From: Paenibacillus xylanexedens | Lineage (GTDB): Bacteria; Bacillota; Bacilli; Paenibacillales; Paenibacillaceae | NCBI RefSeq assembly: GCF_001908275.1 | Contig: NZ_CP018620.1 | Span: 248,001 to 312,000 of the forward strand | Length of the DNA stretch: 64,000 nt | Direction of reading: 5' to 3' | Translations under genes and position numbers: made by a program | Shown: positions 45,210-53,298 of the stretch, piece after piece | Layout of the letters: every line of letters starts with the position of its first letter | Numbering within the stretch: position 1 is the first letter of the stretch | The notes under the pieces: generated by a model | The model's database searches: none | Told to the model about the DNA's origin: nothing | Seen by the model: the letters and a program-made list of their open reading frames with translations, nothing else

Positions 45210-45279
45210 GTTGCCGGTTCACCCCTTTCCACTGACAAATGAACTCCAAAACTCTGTTTTGCTTCGGTTTTAATTATGT

Positions 45280-45446
45280 GTTCAAAAAGGTCGGTTTTCA
45301 GTACCGAGAAGATGGGATGAAGCTAGAAATGGAGTAGCGGAGCGTAGGGAAGACTACGTGAGCAACGGACATTTCGGCTGAATTCCATATTCGATGCTGA
45401 TGATGCCACTAGGCATCCTTCGTAATCAAAAGCGGGCTTTTTGAAC
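45280..45446. repeat. MITE-like element with terminal inverted repeats
   Basis: 167 bp. The left end GTTCAAAAAGGTCGGTTTT and the right end (minus strand) GTTCAAAAAGCCCGCTTTT match in their first ten bases and again in the TTTT that follows. It has no coding capacity and no clear target-site duplication. It lies between the nitrilase and GNAT genes of one transcription unit. Confidence 0.7.
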
Positions 45447-45463
45447 AACCTCTATAAGGTTGC

Positions 45464-46321
45464 CTACTCCCAATCGGTATACAGATCAGTACGGCGGTCA
45501 CGCCAAGTCGTTACCGATCCACGTTCACGTACCTCATACAGCAAATCCAGATCCAGATCGGCGCTCACGATCATATCGTTGTTAATCTCACCCTCGGCCA
45601 GAATGCCACGTGGCGGGAATGGGGTATCATTCGGCGTAATAATTGCAGCCTGTCCGTAGTTGGCACGCATGAAATCAACGGTTGGCAAGTTACCCACTGT
45701 TCCGGTTAACACAACATACACCTGATTCTCCACCGCGCGGGCATGACTCGTATAACGCACACGGTAGAATCCATGACGATCGTCCGTGCAGGAAGGACAG
45801 AAAATCACGTCAGCGCCTTTGGCTTTGCTCATCCGTACAATTTCCGGGAATTCAATATCGTAACAGGTCAGCATGGCAATACGGCCTTTATCGGTATCGA
45901 ACACCTCAAGTCCTTCTCCGGGAGCCATATTCCATTCCTGAACTTCGGTTGGTGTAATGTGAATCTTGTCCTGGCGAGCGATGCGACCATCTGGGTAGAA
46001 CATGTGGGCTGTATTATACAACTTCCCTTCACGGCGAATGACGTGGGTTCCCCCGATAACGTGCATACCGTATTTGGCAGCAAGTGACGTGAACAGTTGT
46101 TCATATTGCTCTGTAAAGTTTGGCAGATCCTCAATTGTCAGTGCATTGCCTTGTTTGTCCCCAATGGACATTAATTGCGTTGTGAAAAATTCCGGGAACA
46201 GCACAAATTCGGTTCCGTATTCGCTCGCTGTCCGTATGTAATGCTCAGCCTGAGCGGCGAACTGCTCAAACGAGCTGATTGTGTGCAATTGGTATTGTAC
46301 AGCGGATACCCGCAGTTTCAT
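45464..46321 (-). CDS. Carbon-nitrogen hydrolase (nitrilase superfamily)
   Basis: 285 aa. The catalytic triad is present: Glu in VLFPEFFTT (about residue 43), Lys in ARQDKIHITP (about residue 121) and Cys in MLTCYDIEFPE (about residue 155). It hydrolyses an amide, probably small, in the cytosol; the branch includes omega-amidase-like and N-carbamoyl hydrolases. GGAGGTG lies 7 nt before the ATG. Downstream on the same strand follow two GNAT acetyltransferases, a likely functional partnership because GNAT-nitrilase fusions exist elsewhere. Confidence 0.92.
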   Translation of the reverse strand: MKLRVSAVQYQLHTISSFEQFAAQAEHYIRTASEYGTEFVLFPEFFTTQLMSIGDKQGNALTIEDLPNFTEQYEQLFTSLAAKYGMHVIGGTHVIRREGKLYNTAHMFYPDGRIARQDKIHITPTEVQEWNMAPGEGLEVFDTDKGRIAMLTCYDIEFPEIVRMSKAKGADVIFCPSCTDDRHGFYRVRYTSHARAVENQVYVVLTGTVGNLPTVDFMRANYGQAAIITPNDTPFPPRGILAEGEINNDMIVSADLDLDLLYEVRERGSVTTWRDRRTDLYTDWE

Positions 46322-46404
46322 GTTCGTACACCTCCACCATTATTATGCTTCCATTGTAACAACGATCCGGGGTCAACAAAAGAGTATTTGCAACGGGCAC
46401 TGCA

Positions 46405-46426
46405 ATGACAGAACAACCTTCCGATC
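46405..46426. repeat. Dispersed repeat, family 1 (copy E, fragment)
   Basis: ATGACAGAACAACCTTCCGA followed by TC matches copies B-D, then breaks off at the 3' end of the LysR gene. Confidence 0.7.
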
Positions 46427-46432
46427 AATCCC

Positions 46433-47317
46433 TTACTCACCCAGCATCGACTGTGTGAATCCAATCCACTCTCTCGTGGCAAAAGACAAATAACGATCCT
46501 TCCGCCAGATCATACCGAGCTGCCATGGAATCACCGGTTCCACTACCGGTATAATACGCACGCGCATGTGGTCTACCTCACGACAGATCGTTTCCGGTAG
46601 TAAGGCCACTCCCAGATTGGCGGCAACCATCGCGCTGAGCAGATCCCACTGGGAGCTCTCATATACCACCCGGGGCTGAAACCCCGCATGCTGACAGGCC
46701 ACAATAATCCGGTCATGCAACGCAAAATCCTCCCGAAACAGCACAAAGGCGTCGTTTTCCAGTTCATGCAGCGCAACCGCCTCTTTCCCTGCAAGTGGAT
46801 GTGAAGGGTGTACAAGCAGGTTCAGTTTCTCTTTCACAAACACAAAATGATCCAACAACTCATCCACGGTTGGCAGTACGGCAACGCCAATATCCAGAGC
46901 ACCACTGATCACATCGGCCTCCACTTTTTTGGCACCATCCTCAAATAGTTGAATGGTCACCTGCGGGTAGGCTTTGTGAAATTCACCAATAATCATGGGG
47001 AAAAAGCTGGACCCTACCATCGGCGGCAAGCCAATCCGCAGATGGCCTTTCTTCAAGTTCATCAGATCGTCCAATTCGGACGACAGACTGCGGAATGATT
47101 TTTCAATCTCCAGTGCCTGACGAAAAAACACATGGCCCGCGTCGGTTAGTTCAACTTTCTTCCCATAACGGTCCAGTAAAGTGATACCCAATTCCTCTTC
47201 AAGACTCTTGACCGTCTTGCTGATCGTGGGCTGGGTGATATACAGGACTTCGGCGGCTTTTGTGAAGCTCTGCTGCCGGGCAACTTCCAGAAAATATTGC
47301 AAATGGCGGATATCCAT
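46433..47317 (-). CDS. cidR: LysR-family regulator, CidR-like
   Basis: 294 aa from the ATG at 47317, after AGGTGGGGGT. The N-terminal winged helix reads MDIRHLQYFLEVARQQSFTKAAEVLYITQPTISKTVKSLE. The C-terminal effector domain has the type-II binding-protein fold with LRIGLPPMVGSSFFP and ALDIGVAVLPT. It is divergent from cidA/cidB, the same arrangement as ywbI-ywbH-ywbG in Bacillus, where CidR activates the operon during overflow metabolism (acetate). A candidate LysR site lies between them. Confidence 0.9.
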   Translation of the reverse strand: MDIRHLQYFLEVARQQSFTKAAEVLYITQPTISKTVKSLEEELGITLLDRYGKKVELTDAGHVFFRQALEIEKSFRSLSSELDDLMNLKKGHLRIGLPPMVGSSFFPMIIGEFHKAYPQVTIQLFEDGAKKVEADVISGALDIGVAVLPTVDELLDHFVFVKEKLNLLVHPSHPLAGKEAVALHELENDAFVLFREDFALHDRIIVACQHAGFQPRVVYESSQWDLLSAMVAANLGVALLPETICREVDHMRVRIIPVVEPVIPWQLGMIWRKDRYLSFATREWIGFTQSMLGE

Positions 47318-47368
47318 CGGTTGACCCCCACCTCTCATAGACAAATGGAATAGTAAACATTCTTAATA

Positions 47369-47402
47369 TGCATTTTACTCATGAAAGAATGCAATGTAAA
47401 AT
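47369..47402. promoter_or_regulatory. Candidate CidR binding region
   Basis: Two interleaved inverted repeats lie between the divergent genes: TGCATT (47369-47374) with AATGCA (47388-47393), and ATTTTAC (47372-47378) with GTAAAAT (47396-47402). The T-N11-A type spacing and position fit a LysR target. Confidence 0.5.
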
Positions 47403-47480
47403 TTGTGATATCAAGTAACGTTTCCATTCATTTTCATAATAACTCAAAGGATTACGTTGATTATATAAGGAGGGATTGAA

Positions 47481-47852
47481 GTGAAAAAATGGGGCCTTGG
47501 TATTGCACAAGTTGCACTCTTAATGGTTTTTTCACTGCTCATGGACCTGCTGGCCCGTACTCTCCATCTTCCTGTACCAGGTTCAATACTCGGTATGGTT
47601 GTGTTATTCATTCTGCTTCAGACTCGTGTCGTGAAGTTGCGCTGGATTGAAGTTGGAGCTGCCTGGCTGCTCGGTGAACTATTGTTATTTTTTATCCCGT
47701 CAGCCGTTGGCATTATGAACTATATGCCCATGTTAGAGCATGACGGACTACAGATTTTATTCATCGTACTGCTTAGCACATTCCTGGTCATGTCCTGCAC
47801 AGGCCTGGTGGCTACACGAATTGCCAAACGAAAGGAGCGTCACACCGGATGA
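47481..47852 (+). CDS. cidA: CidA/LrgA-family holin-like protein
   Basis: 123 aa with four membrane helices. Family pattern: LDLLARTLHLPVPGSILGMVVLFILLQ and WLLGELLLFFIPSAVGIMNY, ending in a basic tail (RIAKRKERH). In Bacillus and Staphylococcus, CidA/LrgA proteins affect murein hydrolase activity, cell death and pyruvate/acetate handling. GGAGGG precedes the start, which is a GTG. The stop overlaps the next gene by 4 bp (ATGA). Confidence 0.93.
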   Translation: MKKWGLGIAQVALLMVFSLLMDLLARTLHLPVPGSILGMVVLFILLQTRVVKLRWIEVGAAWLLGELLLFFIPSAVGIMNYMPMLEHDGLQILFIVLLSTFLVMSCTGLVATRIAKRKERHTG

Positions 47853-48529
47853 TTGGATTTCTCTGCCTGTTGTTAACCGTCGGTATCTATGGGGTTACCA
47901 AACGAATGTATCGCAATCTGCCTAAAGTATATCTGTCTCCGCTACTCATTACGCCGCTTCTTGTTGTTGGCATATTGCTTGCAACCGGAACGGATTATGC
48001 CACGTATAGCAGTGGTGGCAAATGGCTGAGTCTGCTTCTTCAACCGGCCACGGTGGCTTTTGCCGTACCGCTCTATACATTTTTCCATGTACTCAAAAAA
48101 CATATTTCCGAGATTGTCTTCAGTGTCATGACTGGCTCGGTTGTTGCCGTACTTTCTTCTGCCCTGCTCGCCAAATGGTTGCGCCTGGATTCAGGTCTAA
48201 TCCACAGCTTGATCCCGCGCTCCATTACAACACCAATTGCCATGAACGTATCCGCCACAATCGGTGGCATACCCGCAGTGACAGCTGTTTTTGTTATTAT
48301 GACCGGTCTGCTCGGAGTAATTATGGGACCTTCGATTGTCAAAATGCTGCGCATCGATGGGGAGATTGCACAAGGCACACTGTTTGGAACCGGTGCCCAT
48401 GGCACAGGGACATCCAAGGCGTTTGAACTGAGTTCCCTGACCGGTACCATCTCCAGCATCTCCATGGTGCTCGCTGCATTGTTCACTTTAGCGGTTGCAC
48501 CCGTGCTTTCTAAACTTATTTTCCCATAA
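47849..48529 (+). CDS. cidB: CidB/LrgB-family membrane protein
   Basis: 226 aa with about seven membrane segments. Family signatures: ATVAFAVPLYTFFHVLKKH, then LIPRSITTPIAMNVSATIGGIPA and GTLFGTGAHGTGTSKAFEL. It is translationally coupled to the upstream holin-like gene. LrgB-type proteins act with LrgA/CidA in pyruvate uptake or lysis control. The absence of a LytTR two-component system and the presence of the LysR gene favour the Cid rather than the Lrg name. Confidence 0.93.
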   Translation: MIGFLCLLLTVGIYGVTKRMYRNLPKVYLSPLLITPLLVVGILLATGTDYATYSSGGKWLSLLLQPATVAFAVPLYTFFHVLKKHISEIVFSVMTGSVVAVLSSALLAKWLRLDSGLIHSLIPRSITTPIAMNVSATIGGIPAVTAVFVIMTGLLGVIMGPSIVKMLRIDGEIAQGTLFGTGAHGTGTSKAFELSSLTGTISSISMVLAALFTLAVAPVLSKLIFP

Positions 48530-48634
48530 TGGATGGAATTATCCACTTTTTTGAAATATTATTGTTGTATTAAAGCCCTTTCTTCCTTACAATAAGGACA
48601 GGTTTTTAATTGTGAATATTGCGGGGGAGATGCG

Positions 48635-49153
48635 ATGAAAAGAACCGGAATGAAGAGATCTCTGGACCGTCTTGGACGAATTGTCCTTCCCAAAGAAATG
48701 CGGGATACGATGGAAATCCATATCGGCGATCCGCTTGAGTTTTTCATTGAAGGAAAAGAGTTGATTTTAAGAAAGTACAAATCAACATTATGTATTTTTT
48801 GCGGTGATGTAGATACGGAAATGTATTTCAAAGAACAATTCATCTGCCGGACTTGTGCAATTCAATTAAAACACCCGGATGACTCTCCCGACTGGTTCGT
48901 ACCTCAGAACAAACAGGCTCCTGCACCCGTGGAGCGTCCTGCTTCCAAATCCGCCCCAGTCTCATCTCCCGCTAGGGAAGAAGGGACCACAGCTGACAAC
49001 CAAGAATACCCGGACCTGCGGCCAAAGACGGCACGTATGCTGCAACAGATGAAAGAAATTGTTGAACAGAATCCCGGTTTGGCTCAACAGCAAATTGCGG
49101 AAAAGCTTGGCATCAGCCAAGGACGCGTCTCTCAATTAAAAAAGTTACTATAA
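48635..49153 (+). CDS. AbrB-like DNA-binding protein with zinc ribbon and C-terminal helix-turn-helix
   Basis: 172 aa. Residues about 5-48 form an AbrB/SpoVT-type swapped-hairpin domain (LDRLGRIVLPKEMRDTMEIHIGDPLEFFIEG). Residues about 52-78 hold a zinc knuckle pair (CIFCGD and CRTC). A Pro/Ala/Ser-rich linker (about 85-125) leads to a C-terminal helix-turn-helix (GLAQQQIAEKLGISQGRVSQLKKLL). Ordinary AbrB is about 95 aa without the last two parts, so this is an extended regulator with two possible DNA-binding domains. GGGGGAG lies 6 nt before the ATG. Targets unknown. Confidence 0.8.
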   Translation: MKRTGMKRSLDRLGRIVLPKEMRDTMEIHIGDPLEFFIEGKELILRKYKSTLCIFCGDVDTEMYFKEQFICRTCAIQLKHPDDSPDWFVPQNKQAPAPVERPASKSAPVSSPAREEGTTADNQEYPDLRPKTARMLQQMKEIVEQNPGLAQQQIAEKLGISQGRVSQLKKLL

Positions 49154-49180
49154 TCAAAATGGCATTTGATCATTTATAGT
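49148..49180. terminator. Inverted repeat directly after the AbrB-like gene
   Basis: ACTATAA-TCAAAAT pairs imperfectly with ATTTGAT-TTATAGT around GGC, starting at the stop codon. AT-rich, so its role as a terminator is uncertain. Confidence 0.45.
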
Positions 49181-49197
49181 CAGAAGACCTTCCGATC
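49181..49197. repeat. Dispersed repeat, family 1 (copy F, short remnant)
   Basis: CAGAAGACCTTCCGATC resembles the CAGAACAACCTTCCGATC segment of copies B-D with small changes. Possibly a decayed copy; low confidence. Confidence 0.35.
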
Positions 49198-49213
49198 AGG
49201 AAGTCCCGCTGCA

Positions 49214-49250
49214 AGAGAACCCGTTGTTTTTCGTGGGTTCTTCTTTTTTT
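49214..49250 (+). terminator. Terminator between the AbrB-like and Crp-like genes
   Basis: AGAACCC and GGGTTCT form a 7-bp stem, followed by TCTTTTTTTAT. Confidence 0.85.
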
Positions 49251-49279
49251 ATATTCATATTGTAATGGAAAGGAGTTCT

Positions 49280-49975
49280 ATGGATAAAATTCTGTATTTA
49301 TCACAATTCGACCTCATGTCCTCCTTATCCGAGGCAGACCTGATTGAAATGGATGGGATGACTTCTATTACGACCATACCTAAAAACAGACAGATCCAGA
49401 CACCCGATACGTTTACAGAAGGTTTCTATTTTGTAAAACGGGGAAAGGTTCGTTTATATACATTAAATCCGGAGGGCAAGCAGTTCACTCTCGATATTTT
49501 GACGGAAGGTAACGTGTTTGGAGAAATGAACGGAATCTCACTCGGAACACGCGCCGTTTATATCGAAACGATGGAGGAGTGTGATATTTGCCTGATGAAC
49601 AAACAACGTTTTGAACAGTTTCTGATTGAACATCCAGAATTTATGATGAGACTGATGAACGTACTAAGCGAGCGGATCAAACGAATGAGCGAGTTGACAC
49701 AGACGCTTGCACTCGGAAACCTGCATGAAAAGGTGATACATAATCTCTTCCGGCTGGCTGAACAGATGGGATGGATCGAAGAAGATGAGTACTGCCGGAT
49801 TCAACTCGGGCTTACCCATCAGGAGATTGCCTGGATGGCAGGAGCCACACGGGAATCGGTTACGATTGTCATGCAGGACTTGGCAAGAGCAGGCCGTATT
49901 CGTACCGGATTCAAATCAGTCTCCCTTCATCGTGACGAAATCGCTAACCTCCGGAAAATCACTGCCCACTTGTAA
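49280..49975 (+). CDS. Crp/Fnr-family transcriptional regulator
   Basis: 231 aa from the ATG at 49280, 6 nt after AAAGGAG. The cyclic-nucleotide-binding-type beta barrel (about residues 25-120) includes FTEGFYFVKRGKVRLYTLNPEGKQFTL and GNVFGEMNGI. A dimer helix and a winged helix (LGLTHQEIAWMAGATRESVTIVMQDLARAGRI) follow. There is no N-terminal Cys cluster, so it is not an oxygen-sensing Fnr. The effector is unknown. It is followed 77 bp later by the AlkC/AlkD-like gene, a possible target. Confidence 0.92.
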   Translation: MDKILYLSQFDLMSSLSEADLIEMDGMTSITTIPKNRQIQTPDTFTEGFYFVKRGKVRLYTLNPEGKQFTLDILTEGNVFGEMNGISLGTRAVYIETMEECDICLMNKQRFEQFLIEHPEFMMRLMNVLSERIKRMSELTQTLALGNLHEKVIHNLFRLAEQMGWIEEDEYCRIQLGLTHQEIAWMAGATRESVTIVMQDLARAGRIRTGFKSVSLHRDEIANLRKITAHL

Positions 49976-50052
49976 GATGCCTTACATCCCTGTTCTCCAG
50001 CCAGTTGTATTGTATAACTCATGATGTTATACAACCAAGGAGGAATATACTG

Positions 50053-50892
50053 TTGAATGCTAAGCCAGATCTATTTATCCCAGAAGACATTTTTCTTCGC
50101 AAAGGTGCCCGTAAAGCAACGGAAATTCCTGAGCATATCCGCAATTGGCTACAAGCAGGACATATCGAATCGGTCAATCTGACTGAATGGCTGGCTGTAG
50201 ATCATGTTTCTCTTTTTCAGAAGGTTACCCATGAATGGGGAATGGATGCCGAAACCAGAGCAATTACAGAGCAGTTAACACAGATGGATGAGCAGCGGAT
50301 CATGAAAATCATCCCGGCCATAGCCATGCAATGGCTTGATCTGTTGAAACGTCCATCAGTCAATGAACAAACGAATCTCTTTCGTTCCATTGCAGAGCAT
50401 CATTCAGACAGTGTTCGCTGCTGGGCGGCTTATATCATTGGGCTGGATTCCGGTCTGAACCTGACTGAAAAGTTGGAGCATATTCGGCCCTTTGCAGCAG
50501 ATCATCACTTTGGTGTAAGAGAAATCGCCTGGATGGCTCTACGGGAGTCCATCTCTGCCGAATTATCCTTAGCCTTTCAGCAGTTAATCCCATGGAGCGT
50601 TGACCCTGATCCACTGATCCGTCGATTTGCCATAGAATCAATCAGACCTCGTGGCGTCTGGGCCAAGCATATTCAGGAGTTAAAAGAAAATCCGGCCATG
50701 GCCCTTCCCTTGCTTGACGCAGTAAAATTCGATGCCCATAAGTATGTACAGGATTCGGTAAGTAACTGGCTGAACGACGCCAGCAAGACCAATCCAGAGT
50801 GGGTGCGGCAGGTCTGTGCCACTTGGACTCAGCAGTCGGATACCAAACATACGCGGCGAATCGTTACACGTGCCACGCGAAGTCTTACATAA
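50053..50892 (+). CDS. HEAT-repeat DNA alkylation repair protein (AlkC/AlkD-like)
   Basis: 279 aa from a TTG at 50053, 9 nt after AAGGAGG. The C-terminal region HKYVQDSVSNWLNDASKTNPEWVRQVCATW matches the well-known VRRSVANxLNDIxKxNPE segment of AlkC-type glycosylases, and helical HEAT-like repeats fill the protein (CWAAYIIGLDSG, FGVREIAWMALRE). These enzymes remove alkylated purines from DNA. The conserved Arg-Arg of that segment is replaced here (VQDSVSN), so catalytic competence is uncertain. Followed by a strong terminator. Confidence 0.75.
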   Translation: MNAKPDLFIPEDIFLRKGARKATEIPEHIRNWLQAGHIESVNLTEWLAVDHVSLFQKVTHEWGMDAETRAITEQLTQMDEQRIMKIIPAIAMQWLDLLKRPSVNEQTNLFRSIAEHHSDSVRCWAAYIIGLDSGLNLTEKLEHIRPFAADHHFGVREIAWMALRESISAELSLAFQQLIPWSVDPDPLIRRFAIESIRPRGVWAKHIQELKENPAMALPLLDAVKFDAHKYVQDSVSNWLNDASKTNPEWVRQVCATWTQQSDTKHTRRIVTRATRSLT

Positions 50893-50895
50893 AAA

Positions 50896-50934
50896 AAGAT
50901 GACCACCGCTCTCTGGCAGTGGTCATCTTCTGCA
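50896..50934 (+). terminator. Terminator after the AlkC/AlkD-like gene
   Basis: AAGATGACCAC pairs perfectly with GTGGTCATCTT; an A-run precedes it and a short T/C run follows. Confidence 0.85.
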
Positions 50935-51017
50935 TAGGCATCCGCGTTTACATTCCTTTTGACAGGAATACCTTTTCCACGTTGAACAGCCCAATTACGT
51001 TCCCTCTTATCTTTAAC

Positions 51018-51398
51018 TTACGCCTGAATCGCGTCCATTTGGCCTTCTTCTTCCCCTTCCAATCTGCGCATGCCCACAACCAAAACAATAATGTTAGCTA
51101 CCAACAACACAGCCGGGAACGGAACAGCAGCGTATTGTGCATAGATCAGATGACTTCCCACGGCCCCAATCAGAATGAAGGTCAGTATGCCAGAAGCCAG
51201 GATGCGAGTCCGTGGAATCAGCAGTCCTACAGCACTAAGCAACTCCGCAGCGCCCAGCAGATACATCGTCCATGTAGGATAAGAGAAACTTTCGAATGTC
51301 TGAATCATCATGTCTGCTCCACTAATCTTGTTAAACCCCGTCATGACGAAGACACCTGCTAACACAACCAGAAAAACGTAACCCAAAATCTTGTTCAT
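51018..51398 (-). CDS. DoxX-family membrane protein
   Basis: 126 aa from the ATG at 51398, 8 nt after GGAGG. It has four membrane helices: YVFLVVLAGVFVMTGFNKI, then MYLLGAAELLSAVGLLIPR, ILTFILIGAVGSHLIY and VLLVANIIVLVVGMRR. The first-helix GFNKI and the ELLSAVGLLIPR motif are typical of DoxX/CatD-like proteins, which take part in quinone or thiol stress defence in Bacillus. The divergent HxlR gene, 387 bp away, and the shared promoter motif upstream suggest control by that regulator. Confidence 0.88.
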   Translation of the reverse strand: MNKILGYVFLVVLAGVFVMTGFNKISGADMMIQTFESFSYPTWTMYLLGAAELLSAVGLLIPRTRILASGILTFILIGAVGSHLIYAQYAAVPFPAVLLVANIIVLVVGMRRLEGEEEGQMDAIQA

Positions 51399-51785
51399 AT
51401 GTAGATCCTCCTGTAACAAATTACATGTTCCTACTATGTAATGATTATTTTTACTGCACATTGTAAAAAAAGAATCTATGTAAAAGTTCCCAAAGGTCAC
51501 TCTGTTTTCAACCGTTCAGCCCAGTTCAATTTTCAGAATAGTACGTGTTCATATTATACGTATTATTTATCACCAACTTACTTTTGTGAAGTTAGTATAT
51601 AATAATAATATAATTTCTTCAAGTAATTTTTCACTGTATGATGTATAATACATACAAAAGGTATGTTACAGTATATTTTGTAGTAACCCTCATTTACTTG
51701 GATGTCCTATATTCTTAAAGCGGCAGAAATCATGTCCTTTCATATACAACTTTGAAGAAAATCATTATGAATCGAGGTGAACACG
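51399..51785. other. Divergent regulatory region of doxX and hxlR
   Basis: AT-rich and 387 bp long. It contains the doxX promoter block at 51578-51631 (listed separately), which is duplicated upstream of the GTP cyclohydrolase II gene. The GAGGTG ribosome binding site of the HxlR gene is at its right end. No gene is seen. Confidence 0.6.
51578..51631 (-). promoter_or_regulatory. doxX promoter/operator block
   Basis: Minus-strand -35 TTGAAG (51617-51622), 17-bp spacer and -10 TATACT (51594-51599). Outer half-sites TTACTT and AAGTAA bracket the promoter. The 54-bp block matches 58518-58571 at 40 of 54 positions with identical promoter spacing. Confidence 0.7.
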
Positions 51786-52121
51786 TTGAAGCTGAAAAAA
51801 GTAAAATCACCAAGTCCCTGTATGATCACTCAAGCCATAGACATCATAGGCAAGAAGTGGGTACTATTAATCATGTACCAACTGTTGTCTGGACCCAAGC
51901 GGTTTACGGAACTTGAAGCAGAGATGGCGATCAGTGGACGACTTTTATCGGAGAGATTGAAGGAAATGGAGACGGAAGGTATCGTAACCCGACACATGTT
52001 TCCCGAGATACCTCCCCGTGTAGAGTATGAATTGACACCGAAAGGCAGAGCCATTGAACCTGTCATTGATCAGATCTACAGTTGGTCATCCGACTGGTTG
52101 AAACAGCAGAAATCCGAGTAG
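51786..52121 (+). CDS. HxlR/DUF24-family regulator
   Basis: 111 aa from a TTG at 51786, about 8 nt after GAGGTG; an in-frame GTG at 51777 lies within that site. The winged helix follows the family pattern: PSPCMITQAIDIIGKKWVLLIMYQLLSGPKRFTELE, then ISGRLLSERLKEMETEGIVTR, and the wing EIPPRVEYELTPKG. The single conserved Cys before the ITQAIDIIGKKW helix is the redox-sensing position of YodB/HypR-type regulators. Likely senses quinones or electrophiles and controls doxX and perhaps the GTP cyclohydrolase II gene. Confidence 0.92.
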   Translation: MKLKKVKSPSPCMITQAIDIIGKKWVLLIMYQLLSGPKRFTELEAEMAISGRLLSERLKEMETEGIVTRHMFPEIPPRVEYELTPKGRAIEPVIDQIYSWSSDWLKQQKSE

Positions 52122-52155
52122 TTGAATTGCTACTTAATAATCTCTACTCAACACA

Positions 52156-52212
52156 AATACGCCTGAATCAGGCTGATCTGCGGATCATTCCCTGATTCAG
52201 GCGTATTTATAT
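52156..52212. terminator. Bidirectional terminator
   Basis: AATACGCCTGAATCAGG and its perfect complement are separated by a 17-base loop, with AT-rich sequence on both sides. It lies between the HxlR and oxidoreductase genes. Confidence 0.9.
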
Positions 52213-52225
52213 TACCTTCAACCTT

Positions 52226-53230
52226 TTAATGAGAGAGATGTTTTGAAGGCTGAAGCTGTACCGGCAGACCGGAATCTGCCGATGCCAGCGCCGCCGTCGT
52301 AATCTCCTGTGTACGGCAGGCATCCGCATAATCGGACAGAATTCGTGAACGGTCTCCCGTACGCAGGGCGTGAATGAACGCTTCATTCTCACGCTCGTAT
52401 GGGTTATGTCCTGCCGGAATCTCCAGACCTGCCATCGCATGTGTTGCGGCACTTGGCAGAAGCAAACGTTCTGGCGTCCAATCCCACACACCTGCATCCG
52501 TGTAGAACTGGAGTCCTGCGCCGCCCTCTCCGTCTGGCAACAGACATGTATTGGCGATACTGGCAATCGCTCCACTTTCCAGCTTGAGCGTCACATTTGC
52601 CACATCGGCTACGGTCACATGCTCATGCTTCTCATGCATGCTTCGCTGAGCTGCTACAGCATATACCTCCGTAACTTCTCCTGCACAATACCGAAGCAAG
52701 TCTACAATATGTGTAGTCTGCTCTACGAATTGTCCTCCTGAACCGTCCTGACGCCGCCACCAGGCGACCCCTGGCATTCCGCCCATCCAGCGGCCAAGAG
52801 CCATGCCGACCGTCTGTTCTTTCATCGCTTGCTGCAGGACCTGCGCAGCCTCCTGATAACGGAAATGGTATCCTACAGAGGTTAACAACCCACTCTTTTG
52901 CACCTGATCCAACACCTGACGCGGAACATCCATTCCGGTGCTCAAAGGTTTCTCCACCAGGAATGGAATACCGCGGCGGATTAATTCGGACTCAATTGAT
53001 CCGTGAGACATCGGAGGCACACAGATATACACCGCATCCAGCTTCTCACCATCCAGCATATGTTCAAGTTCCCCGTAACCAACAGCATCATAAACGAAGG
53101 CCATAGCCTCTGCCTTTTCGAGCGAAGTTCCACAGACACTCGCAACACGAACACCTTCCATCCGTGCGAGAATATCCGCGTGTACCTTACTGAACCAGCC
53201 TGTTCCAATGATTCCGATCTGTAATGTCAT
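52226..53230 (-). CDS. Gfo/Idh/MocA-family NAD(P)-dependent oxidoreductase
   Basis: 334 aa. The Rossmann dinucleotide motif is IGIIGTGWFSKVHA at the start. The family EKP motif is FLVEKPLSTG (about residues 90-99), and the substrate-domain signature GGQFVEQTTHIVDLLRYCAGE contains the usual catalytic His. Members oxidise or reduce sugars, inositols and amino-sugar derivatives; the substrate is not predictable. AGAGGGG precedes the ATG. It lies 68 bp downstream of glpD in the same direction and may be read through from it. Confidence 0.92.
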   Translation of the reverse strand: MTLQIGIIGTGWFSKVHADILARMEGVRVASVCGTSLEKAEAMAFVYDAVGYGELEHMLDGEKLDAVYICVPPMSHGSIESELIRRGIPFLVEKPLSTGMDVPRQVLDQVQKSGLLTSVGYHFRYQEAAQVLQQAMKEQTVGMALGRWMGGMPGVAWWRRQDGSGGQFVEQTTHIVDLLRYCAGEVTEVYAVAAQRSMHEKHEHVTVADVANVTLKLESGAIASIANTCLLPDGEGGAGLQFYTDAGVWDWTPERLLLPSAATHAMAGLEIPAGHNPYERENEAFIHALRTGDRSRILSDYADACRTQEITTAALASADSGLPVQLQPSKHLSH

Positions 53231-53298
53231 GGATGTAATCCCCTCTCTATGTTACACGCTTACATGTTCCATTCGACTCTCGATCTTGAAATCCTGCC

